DNA from: Kryptolebias marmoratus
Taxonomy: Eukaryota; Chordata; Actinopteri; Cyprinodontiformes; Rivulidae
Direction: 5' to 3'
Length of the DNA stretch: 64,000 bases
Assembly (NCBI RefSeq): GCF_001649575.2
Contig: NC_051441.1
Span: 13,046,347-13,110,346, forward strand
The notes beneath the pieces were generated by a model. It saw only the letters and a list, made by a program, of their open reading frames with translations, was not told the DNA's origin and made no database searches. Positions 1 through 8,506 of this stretch are shown piece by piece; position 1 is the stretch's first letter, and every line of letters starts with the position of its first letter. Both the position numbers and the translations under genes were made by a program.

Positions 1-24
1 TCGTAAACGCATCAACAGACTCAC

Positions 25-760
25 TGCGAGGACAATTATCACCGGCCCTGTTAAAGCCCATTTAAAGCCCCGCTCTTCTGACAGCCAGCACCTGCAACAC
101 ATCGTTAACCAGTCCTCCTGTTTACATCCCATAGACAGCGTAAGTTTGTTAGATGCACACTGATGCTGCATCAGTTTGACTATTTCTGCTACTTACACAT
201 TGTCACCAGTGGCTCCATATCCGGCAGAATAAACCGCAGCCGAAATGCCCACGATCACAAGCGGAACGCCGTAGCCGATCAGGTAGAGAAGTGGTTTAGG
301 GAGGCCGTCTTTCTCAATAACCTGCACCTTGGTGAGCTTCCGAACCAACATGTAGAGCTGCAGGGCCTCCAGCAGCATCCACATGAAGCTTGCAACAACC
401 AAGAAATGGAGAATCCCTGCCATGACGGCACAGGCTAACTGCAAAAATGAAACAGAAAAAGCCCAAACAAATGAAAATATTGGCTCTTAAAGCTTTGGTA
501 CAGAATGGTTACCTGCAGGACAGAAGTTTAATCAACAATCAGCTTCTTGGTCTCACCTCATTTTCTGCATATTTTTCATTCCACAGCAATAAGAAATGAG
601 ACAAGCCAAGACTGACGCAGAGGTGAAGACGGGCTGTGTTGTTAATTTTGGGGTTCCAGCTACACAGGAGGAAGGTGAGGACGGCCAAGGCAAAGAAGAA
701 CAACCCAACAGCCACACAGACTCTGTTTAACCACTCTAAAAATGGGCTGTCTGGTGGAGG
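25..760 (-). CDS. Transmembrane exons (TM1 to start of TM5) of the adhesion GPCR
   Basis: Exon 760-557 encodes TM1 ([20 protein letters not shown]) and TM2 ([18 protein letters not shown]). Exon 438-197 encodes TM3 ([20 protein letters not shown]) and TM4 ([18 protein letters not shown]). Exon 91-25 opens with the conserved CWL of extracellular loop 2 and enters TM5 ([10 protein letters not shown]). Donor GTGAGT at 24-19 is the likely end of that exon. The remaining helices and tail lie outside the window. Confidence 0.85.
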
Positions 761-3700
761 CTGAGGAACCAAAAGCATATAAATAAATAAAAATAACGTA
801 ATCAGCTGTAAAACTGATGCAGGAGCCTGTGACAGAACAACGATCAGGAGGAAAATACCTCTCCTATTTGAAGAATGAGGGCAAATGTGGAGAGGTGAGA
901 GCAGCTGCACACCGTGTAGTTTTCATTAGTGAACGCAATCCAACAGCCTTCTTCTGACCACTGCATGGTCTTCATCTTTTCTGCGGCTGTCTCATCTCCT
1001 TCCTCGGTTTTTTCCACCCAGTACACACAAGTCACCAATCCTGATTCAGGTAATGTCTGAAAAATTCGACACACAAAGGTGTTCAACCGCGTTGAAACTC
1101 GTCACAGGTTAGCTTTAGCTCTGACGGACAAACTGGGCTTGACCTTTTTGTGATGGATGGTAAAATTGACAGGCTCTGTCAGGTTAGTGTTGTTCACCGA
1201 GGGCAGGACGGCGGTGACAACATCGGACAACATCTCGGTGCTGTTTTCGGTTTCAAAGTATTGATGGCTGAGGAGATGCTCCATCCCGGTCAATGTCATG
1301 AAAGCAGCCGCAGCGGAACCTGCAAATGTTCACAAGATTTAGGTGAAAGAGGACTCTTTCTTTAATTTTGAATGCTCATTTTTAACAGTGCGGACAATTC
1401 TTATTTGACTCTGGCTAATAGCCTAAATAAAGTTCTATAGGATCTTTATTTAAAGTGTATAATTTAGCATTTAGCATCATTTTTTTCTCACCATTATTGA
1501 TTTTGGCCAAACCTTCCAAGTTGATCTCCATGGTGTTTTCTTTGGCTGACAGGGCAAAGATTTCTGAACTGTTGCCTCCAGAAATGACCGTTTCAAGACT
1601 TAAGTCTGACACAGAAAGGAGAGTTTCATTAGCTTCGAACATAGTCATGTGTAACACATATAAATGTTGAAGATAAACGAAAACAGACCTACCTACTGTT
1701 GTAGTCTTTAGAATTCTCTTGGTTTGGTTCTGACCCGGCCCCACTAATGCAGAGGCTAAACGGTCTGTGATGCTCAGAATCAAGTCGCCGGTCTCCCCGT
1801 CTCCTTCACTACTCACCTGAGTTGATGGAACCCGTGGCCCAACACCTGCCACTTCCTTTTACAAACAAAAGATGTGGTCGTCTGCTTAATTAACACAAAA
1901 CTAAAATTCTGCAAAAAGTTATTTGTAAGTTGATTAAAGAACCATTATCGTACCATTATCCCAGAGAAGCCATTTGCTACAATCTGTAGAGAAAGACGAA
2001 AAAAAGTGAAGGGATAATATTACAGTCTCATCTGTTGCCAGAAGATTACTACTAGTACACTTGTTTGGTATCTGGAAATGTTTATATTTTACTTTGAATT
2101 TTGTTAGAACCTTAGTTTCACAGACATACGCTGCATTAAATGTGATCAGTTTAAGCAAATTTTGAATATATTGCCAGCAACAAGTTAAATAAAAGAGATG
2201 AGAGGAGCAAAAAAAGACTGAAACATTTTATAAACAACACCTTTCTAGAGGACCCAACAACCAGCAGGTTCATCAGAAGGTGAGGGCGTCGAGATTTGGT
2301 GTGAAGGAAACATCAACGCTGTGACTGACAAACTCCAATAACCATTATTCAGTAACAAAAAGAATCTAGTTTTATTTTAAAATTATGTTTGTTTTGTGTT
2401 TTGACATTTACAATGTGCAATATTGTGAAAAAATTCTTTGTAAAGGTACAATGGCCGAGGTAGGGAAGCAGTGTCATATGACCTTTGACATTCAAGCTAT
2501 TTGCAAAAAATCCTGCTGCTGGTAATCTTGTCACATCAATAGAGGAGAATCTTGGGAAACCAGTGTCATTTCACAAGATCTAATGCATAATCCTAAAATT
2601 TGATTTTAAACTGAGGTGCACACGAACAGGAAGCACCGCCAGGTTTTCTGAAAGAACAGATCAGCTTGCTTTTCACTGAGCTCATGCCAAACCTTATATT
2701 TTCTCTAAAGATGCTGATGCTTATCCAGTAATAACACTAAAATCATTCCTTTCATACTTGTGCTTGTTTAAAGCAGAGTTTGAAGAATAAATAATTTTAA
2801 AAAATGGATTTAAGATTTAATATTTTGCAAAATATCCCCACTTACCAGAAAAATGGAACTGTGCACAGTGTGGTATACTTTTTTTATATATAAAAATATC
2901 TTCCACTGACCTCTTCTGGCAAGACGATGCCTTCGTTCTTTTTCAGCTGTTCTTCCATGTTGAGTAGAAATGCTCTTGCTTTTGTCTGCCCCTGCAGCAA
3001 ACACTTGTATAAGTCAAAGCATCTCTTGGCTGGTTCACCAGGTCAACGCTTTGTGGAATGTTCTTAATGATTTCCTACACATTTCATATAGTTTGCAGAT
3101 TTTTTGTCATTAATGAAGTTGCACTTTGCTGACAATATTCACCTCAGGTGGATTTATCTCATCTAGCATCAGCTGAAGATCTTACAGGTTGGAAGAGAGG
3201 AAAACGACAAACACAACCAAAACGTCATTCATCACATTTGAGATGCGGCAGTGGATGGGCTATAAGATGCACGGCTGCAAATAAAACAAATTGTTTGTGT
3301 ACCTTTACAAAACGTGACCCCTATTGTCCACACAACTCCAGTGGATGGAAAGAATCCATCAGAGCAGGAACACATAAATCCTCCCGGTAGGTTCATACAC
3401 AGAGTTAGTTCACCACAGGGGTCAGGGGATTCACTGCACTCATCTATGTCTGCAAGGAGGAAAAACACACTGCTAAAGATTCATAAAAACAATACAAACT
3501 AGAGTGAAATAATGCACAAGATTAATATTATTAAAAAAATTATATAAGCACTACAAATGACTGAGCAGATCATATGAAATTGAATAGATTATATGAAATT
3601 ATATAAAAACTTGTCAGTTTAATTCATCTTTAGACTTTTGTGAAAGTCTAAAGATGAAAAAAGAAGCACTTTTTATTCAATAAATGACAATATTCAAATT

Positions 3701-6700
3701 GTTTGGTACTTCATGTTCATCAGTACTTGACTGGATTTGGTTGTATTTTTTTGTGTGAAATAAACCCAATAAACTCAAGGTTTGAACATGTCTGGGACTT
3801 GTTTTTGACTTTTTTTTTACTTCATATTAAACAAACAAACAAAAGAACTCAAATATTGACTACTGGAGAGAAATATCTGGGCATTCAAATTGCGGTTTTA
3901 CATCATTTAAACAGTCAAGCAAAATGGAACTCTATCTTATAAAGTAACACCAAAAACTTTTTATCTATGGCAATGATTTCATTTCATTTGCCATATTCCA
4001 AACCTCCCACAAACACCTTCTCTTAACCCTGATCTTGATTTTATATCAAATGAATTTGATATAAAAACTACTGCACTTGTTTCAGTCAACATATTTTGTG
4101 TTTTTGCTTCTGTTTCTGATCTTTTGGTAGATGCCAACATAAGCTGATCACAGAGGATTTTAATGCAGTTTGGCTCTTAAACCCTCCCTTCAGACCTTGG
4201 CAAACAGGTGTTGCGTCTGGTGCGTTATAGTAGCCTTTGTGGCAGTCACAGCTGTAACTTCCTATCTGATTGGCACAGTCCCCGTTCTCACCACAGACGT
4301 TGTTGAGACACTCGTCAATATCTAGGAGGAGAAAAATAGAAAGATTAGTCTGAGCTCAACCTTGAGGTGGACACTTTCCCACCACTATGGATACCTATGC
4401 ATGGGTTGGACTCTCCAGGGGGTAACTGAGGATTTGTCGTATTGTATCCATCCAGGCAGGTGCAGAAAAATGATCCAGGGGTGTTTATACATTTGGAGTA
4501 AAGGACACAAACTCCCGGAGTTATCTGACACTCATCTATATCTGTAAAGAAAAAAACTTAAGTTTGAAATACTTATGAAATCTGTATGATTTTCTCTAAA
4601 ACCAGTATTAGTATTAAAATTAAATAAATATCCATCTAGCAGTAAAGACTAAATGAAATCCATTTACCAACACACGGGTATGAATCTTCAGTTGGGAGCT
4701 GATCTTGCATTTCGTATCCAGCAACACAACCACAGCTTCCATCCACTGCACACTCAGCAAGAGGTCCACAGGAGTCCAGATTACATTCATAATGATCTGA
4801 ACAGGAACAGGACACACATACAGAAAAGGACAAACAATACTAAAATAAGTTTGTGAATACTGAACACTGAATGAAATGACTGAAATCTGTTGAAGAAGCT
4901 GAAACCTAGTTGTTAAACTGGAAACCAGCAGAACAAAAACTAACTTGAATAGAACGGTTCTAAAACAAGAATAACAGTAGCTAAAAGCTAAATCAAACAG
5001 AGAAATAGCTAAAGGCTAAAACAGAACAAATATGAAGTCAGTTTCTGAATGAAACTCTGATGATGTTATTAATCAGTCCTTACGGGTAACATAAGTTGAA
5101 TAATAATATGAGTAACTGCTTGGTCTGTATATGTAGAATCCTCCAGGACACAGAAGCACATTGATCTTCACACCATGCTGAGCACAAGCGGTAGTTTCAG
5201 TGTACGCAGTTGTTGTTGACGGATTTTCAGATTCAGTCTTTGGGTGTGTAAATGCATAATATAAATAAATTGGGTTCTCGGTCCCGCCACAAGGACCTTG
5301 AATGCAGCCTGTAACAATTCTGTCTCCACCAATTCCTGTAAATCGCCACCACTTCTCAGGAAGATGGGAATCGTTTTTAGGAAAGCCCAGGAAGGAAGTG
5401 GACGTAAACCCTAAGTTGCGCCATGACTCAGTTATGTTTGTGTAATTATCACAAGAACCTGTACAAAACAAACAAAAAAAACAGAAATATTTTTTAAAAA
5501 AACTGATTGAGACATTATTATTTAATCAAAAATTCAATTATTTAATTGATGTTTAGGACTCCATACCATCTGGAAAAGCACAGCAGCTGCAGATAAAAAG
5601 AAAACCTGGAAAACAAACAATTGTGTATCACAGATTAGATGTCAGCTGGGCAACTCTCAGCCTAATGCAAACATTTGTTCAACACTTTAACTCAGTTTCA
5701 ATGTGTTGCTCCTTTGAAAGAGTTCTCACCTACAGGTAAAATGTCTGTTTAATTAATAAACAGTGGAATTTATTAGCCAATCAGTGACACTATATTACAA
5801 AATGAGATCAGATTTGTGCAAAACTGAAAACAACAGTTATTAGACTGATATGATGAAAAAATGTAACAAGAAAGTATTCTGCTAAAAAAGAAAAAGAAAA
5901 GTACTGCATTAAAAAAGAACTAAGACTGTTTGATTGACTTCAATTAAAAAAAGAAATGTGTTTATAACACAACACATATTGAGCTACACATATACTAAAT
6001 AATCTGTTCTTGTTGGATGTTATAAAAATAAAAATGCATTAAAACATTCCACATAATTATATTGATTTATATCAGAATTATGCCTCTTTTTTTGCTGTTT
6101 TCTTAAAGAAATATCACTGTTGGAAAGAAATCTTGTTTCTCCAAAAACACTGCTTATCAGGAAATTAAAAAAAAAAATGTTTTAAAATAAATACCAATTG
6201 TCCCCCATTAAACCTCAGATAGTTGTGAAAAGTGACCATTAAAGTTGATCTATGCAAAAACATTAAAATAATTAAAAATGGAGGTATGAGGGTTTTGCCT
6301 AACAGTGTCAATAATGAGTCAGATTAACAAAACCTTTTAGGGTTAACTTAACTTCTTTACGACCATTGGCTCGAAACTTGAAAAAAACTGTAAATAACTT
6401 GAATGAACCAATCTATCTTTTACCAGATTGTTAATCTCAGATTTGTCTCTTATACAACAAGAATTATTTATTTTAACTGAAATGCATTACTGGAGTTAAT
6501 TCATATCATGCGAACAATATTTGTTAAAAGAAAAAATACATTTAAGAAGAAAAATCCCCCCCACCCCACCCCACCCACAAACTTGCAAAATTGTAACATG
6601 TATTTTCTTTGTACCTACCATAAAAACATAAACTTTAATTTAAGAATTATTTAGCTTTATAAACTAAATGCCATCAACTCACCCAGGAGAAGCGTAAAAG

Positions 6701-6713
6701 CACAGCAGTTCAT
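25..6713 (-). CDS. Adhesion G protein-coupled receptor, ADGRE (EMR/CD97)-like, with D8C and EGF modules; 3' end outside window
   Basis: Cell-surface receptor with a large, self-cleaved ectodomain. My 17-exon model, in transcript order: 6713-6683, 5605-5567, 5458-5084, 4796-4668, 4541-4395, 4321-4196, 3449-3303, 3180-3143, 3003-2911, 1983-1954, 1855-1693, 1632-1492, 1319-1144, 1056-859, 760-557, 438-197, 91-25. This gives 782 codons with consistent phase. Order: signal peptide, D8C domain (residues ~24-148), four EGF modules (149-331), stalk, GAIN domain with GPS (ending ~611), TM1 to early TM5. The TM4 stretch [15 protein letters not shown] is close to human CD97. TM5-TM7 and the tail lie beyond position 1. 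The start codon was chosen because [18 protein letters not shown] is a good signal peptide and a TATA box sits about 60 bases upstream. The stalk exons (3180-2911) are the least certain. The family is firm; the exact orthologue is not. Confidence 0.88.
859..1983 (-). CDS. GAIN domain and GPS cleavage-site exons of the adhesion GPCR
   Basis: Exons 1983-1954 (30 bases), 1855-1693, 1632-1492, 1319-1144 and 1056-859. GAIN subdomain A includes [16 protein letters not shown]; subdomain B includes [30 protein letters not shown] and [14 protein letters not shown], all typical of ADGRE proteins. The GPS has the expected CVYW...W...GC...C.C.H pattern and reads [13 protein letters not shown], so autoproteolysis would occur between Leu and Ser of HLS, leaving an N-terminal fragment bound to a tethered-agonist stem. 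All key residues are intact, so the receptor should self-cleave. Confidence 0.88.
2911..3180 (-). CDS. Putative stalk exons between EGF and GAIN domains
   Basis: The last EGF exon ends in phase 1 but the later GAIN exons run in phase 0, so an exon of length 2 mod 3 is needed. A 38-base exon (3180-3143, [13 protein letters not shown]) flanked by AG and GTGAAT fits exactly. It is followed by 3003-2911, which encodes [12 protein letters not shown] then [17 protein letters not shown] with donor GTCAGT. The acceptor of the second exon could instead be at 2992/2993. The helical, charged sequence suits the start of a GAIN subdomain A. This is the weakest part of the gene model. Confidence 0.5.
3303..4796 (-). 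CDS. Four EGF-module exons of the adhesion GPCR
   Basis: Four exons, each one module and each phase 1 to 1: 4796-4668, 4541-4395, 4321-4196 and 3449-3303. The first is a plain EGF ([15 protein letters not shown]...SCGCVAGYE). The other three begin D-I-D-E-C, the calcium-binding EGF signature, and keep six cysteines: [28 protein letters not shown] and [14 protein letters not shown]. In CD97 and EMR proteins such tandem calcium-binding EGF modules bind ligand and are alternatively spliced, which symmetric phases allow. The third exon ends at an unusual donor (GTCTGA), so its inclusion may be inefficient. Confidence 0.88.
3623..3658. repeat. Perfect 16-bp inverted repeat (hairpin) in receptor intron
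   Basis: Left arm TTCATCTTTAGACTTT (3623-3638), loop TGTG, right arm AAAGTCTAAAGATGAA (3643-3658), with no mismatch. It lies in the intron between the third and fourth EGF exons. A second perfect hairpin (13-bp arms, 4039-4066, loop GA) lies in the same intron about 400 bases away. Confidence 0.8.
4039..4066. repeat. Perfect 13-bp inverted repeat in receptor intron
   Basis: Arms TTTTATATCAAAT (4039-4051) and ATTTGATATAAAA (4054-4066) are exact reverse complements around a two-base loop. It shares the intron with the hairpin at 3623-3658. Confidence 0.75.
5084..5458 (-). CDS. Exon encoding an uromodulin-type D8C domain of the adhesion GPCR
   Basis: This 375-base exon (phase 1 to 1) follows the signal-peptide exons in frame. 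It starts [16 protein letters not shown] and contains [10 protein letters not shown], a CI..PCGG segment, a THP, then TTACAQ and [11 protein letters not shown]. This is the D8C pattern known from uromodulin, GP2 and OIT3: Trp-Arg near the start, Trp-x-Arg-Phe-x-Gly-x-Gly-Gly, paired cysteines, and a final Cys-x-Gly-Gly-[FY]-Tyr-x-Tyr. Several N-x-[ST] sites are present. The phase-symmetric exon fits gain by exon shuffling. Mammalian ADGRE proteins, as I know them, start directly with EGF modules. An alternative, that this is part of a separate uromodulin-like gene, is disfavoured because phase is kept into the EGF exons and the signal peptide lies directly upstream. Confidence 0.8.
5606..6682 (-). 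other. First intron of the adhesion GPCR gene
   Basis: A 1,077-base AT-rich intron separates the two signal-peptide exons, with donor GTGAGT at 6682-6677 and acceptor CAG before 5605. It holds a short C-rich run near 6557-6575 and many poly-A/T stretches. I see no coding potential or recognisable transposon in it. Confidence 0.7.
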
Positions 6714-6771
6714 GGTTTCAGATTCCACAGCACAAAACCTCAACTATCGCTGCACAGCATCCAGAAACTGT

Positions 6772-6778
6772 TTTTATA
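6772..6778 (-). promoter_or_regulatory. TATA box of the adhesion GPCR gene
   Basis: The minus strand reads CCTATAAAAACAG. The perfect TATAAAA lies about 60 bases before the start codon at 6713. A start site about 30 bases downstream would fall near 6745 and leave a 5' UTR of roughly 30 bases. A focused TATA promoter is unlike the TATA-less starts expected for the neighbouring housekeeping genes gtf2f1 and alkbh7, and suits an inducible, cell-type-restricted gene. Inferred from position and motif only. Confidence 0.6.
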
Positions 6779-6779
6779 G

Positions 6780-7334
6780 GATTTAGATCCAAATGCAAAA
6801 CCACTTTTCAAAGCACACAGTTCGTGACATAATATGCAGAGGGAGAAGAGCTTTGAGAAACAGGAGATTTATTCAAAAAGAGGGTTTTAAGCTCAAGTTT
6901 GCAATTTGTTTTTCTTTTTTTTAAATAATGAAAGGTTTCATAGCTGATGCACAGTGTACTTTATACATCATTAAAATCTTAGAAGGCGTGATGATTTTTT
7001 AGATAACATATATAATACATTTGATCTTTTTCGTGCAGATAGTTTTAAAAGAAAACCTATCTGACATATGAGTTTTTAGATCAAAATGTGTGGTGTGCAC
7101 TTTTACAGCTGTAAATGGCAAGGACATTCACTTGCAGAAATGAGGAGTGTCATATATTTGGTGTTTTCTGCATTTGGAACAATTTGACAAATAGGAAGCA
7201 ATACTTCCGAAATTCAGACTTAAGTCAAAACCTGAGCTTCATAAATAAGAAATAAAAATGGACCCATAATGGCTCAGCTGGAAGACAGATGTTATATACT
7301 GTGTAAAAAGATGACCAACAGTAGAGGGCAACCG
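6780..7334. other. Intergenic region upstream of the adhesion GPCR
   Basis: AT-rich DNA between the receptor's TATA box and the relic exon. Short palindromic and poly-T tracts occur, but I find no gene, RNA or clear transposon. Further upstream receptor control elements may be here but cannot be recognised by eye. Confidence 0.5.
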
Positions 7335-7445
7335 TGATGAATGGTAAAGTTGACAGCTTCTGTCAGGTTTGTGTTCTTCATTTAAGTTAAAAAAGCAGCA
7401 AATAACATCACTCAGACATGTCTGTCCTGTTCTTTGTTTCAGACT
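7335..7445 (-). pseudogene. Decayed copy of the receptor's GAIN subdomain B exon
   Basis: The plus strand from TGATGAATGGTAAAGTTGAC closely matches 1150-1260, the antisense of the exon at 1319-1144. On the minus strand the relic still reads NTNLTE-VNFTIHH at one end and ETKNRTDM at the other, but the join is frameshifted and a stop falls in the original frame. Similarity stops at the exon's middle and no other receptor exon is visible nearby. It is best explained as a remnant of a second, lost tandem receptor copy lying in the same orientation. Local duplication of part of the gene is the alternative. Confidence 0.75.
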
Positions 7446-7939
7446 ACAGTGTGTTGCTGCAGAACCAGTGAATACCCACAAGGTGGAGGTGAAAAATAAG
7501 ATTAAACCAGTTTTTACTGATGATCTTTTTTTTTTTATCTTTCTCTCATTTTGAACATGTATTTTCTTCATTACATGACAGTTTTCAATTCTTCACACAA
7601 TGTAAAAATTTTGAAAATAAGTCAAATTAATTTCTGCCAATGTTTTTTTTTTGTCTCATGAAAGTGTTTGACAAGAAGCAACTTGACTTCCCTTCTTGAT
7701 TTTTGAAGCATTTCTCTTATTTGAAAGGCATACCTTTTGCGACACGTTGTTTCATTCTGTAAAATTATTTTTTGCTTTGACACGTAAAATGTTGTTGTTA
7801 TTGTTATTTATTCAAAGAGAGAGAAGGAGGGTATGAGTTTTTCATTCTTCCATGAGACTGTACGCGTTTTGTTTATACGTGTTTTGTTCAGGGTAACCGT
7901 AGCGACTGGCTAGGAACCATTTGTTTCTAGTTAAAGTTT

Positions 7940-8079
7940 CCTATCGAACCGACTGGCCAATAGAACCAATCGCCCCCCGGTTGAATCTTGTCTGCAGTTG
8001 TGGATTAGCTACCGACATGTTTCATTTAATGTTCTGAAATACCTGAATTTTTTTAATTTGTTCTTCGTTTCACACATAG
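7940..8079 (+). promoter_or_regulatory. gtf2f1: gtf2f1 promoter and probable non-coding first exon
   Basis: Two CCAAT boxes (7957-7961, 7966-7970) stand next to a short GC patch, with no TATA box. About 110 bases later a strong donor, ATAG/GTGAGT at 8080, could end a non-coding first exon. It would be spliced to an exon with an acceptor near 8455 that carries the start codon at 8507. A CCAAT-driven, TATA-less start suits a ubiquitously used transcription factor gene. The transcription start itself is inferred. Confidence 0.45.
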
Positions 8080-8506
8080 GTGAGTGAACTCAAGGTTATA
8101 ATATTCTAGTTGGGGTAAAGCTGAGCAAAGCCAGCAGACGTTTTGAGTTGTCAATGCTAGTCGTTTTAGCAACAGGAGCTAACGTTACAATACAACCAAA
8201 ATTGGAGACGTTTTATTATTTTGTTCAGTGTTTTACAAAACTATATTGTTACAATGAACAACTCATTTCTAGTCATTTAATTTAAATTTTAAGTCATTTT
8301 GATGCTCTCCGTCGTTCTATTGAATTTATAAGAGCAGTGTTTGTGCATTTTATGCTATTTCTTCTCCTGTCAGACAATACGTAATGATTACACAAGAATC
8401 ACTTTAATCATTTTTGTCATATATTTTTATTATATGATTTCTTCTTTTTTGAAGTGAACCTAACTAAACTGAAGCAGCTGTTGAGAAATTTAGACGTGAA
8501 TCAACC

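Noticed and set aside
2911..2991. Alternative reading of the stalk exon with a basic RRHRLARR motif resembling a furin site
   Set aside because: That frame does not continue into the phase-0 GAIN exons, whereas the LPEE frame does.
5084..5458. Separate uromodulin-like gene next to the receptor
   Set aside because: The exon shares the receptor's signal peptide and phase with the EGF exons, and no separate terminator or ZP domain is visible.
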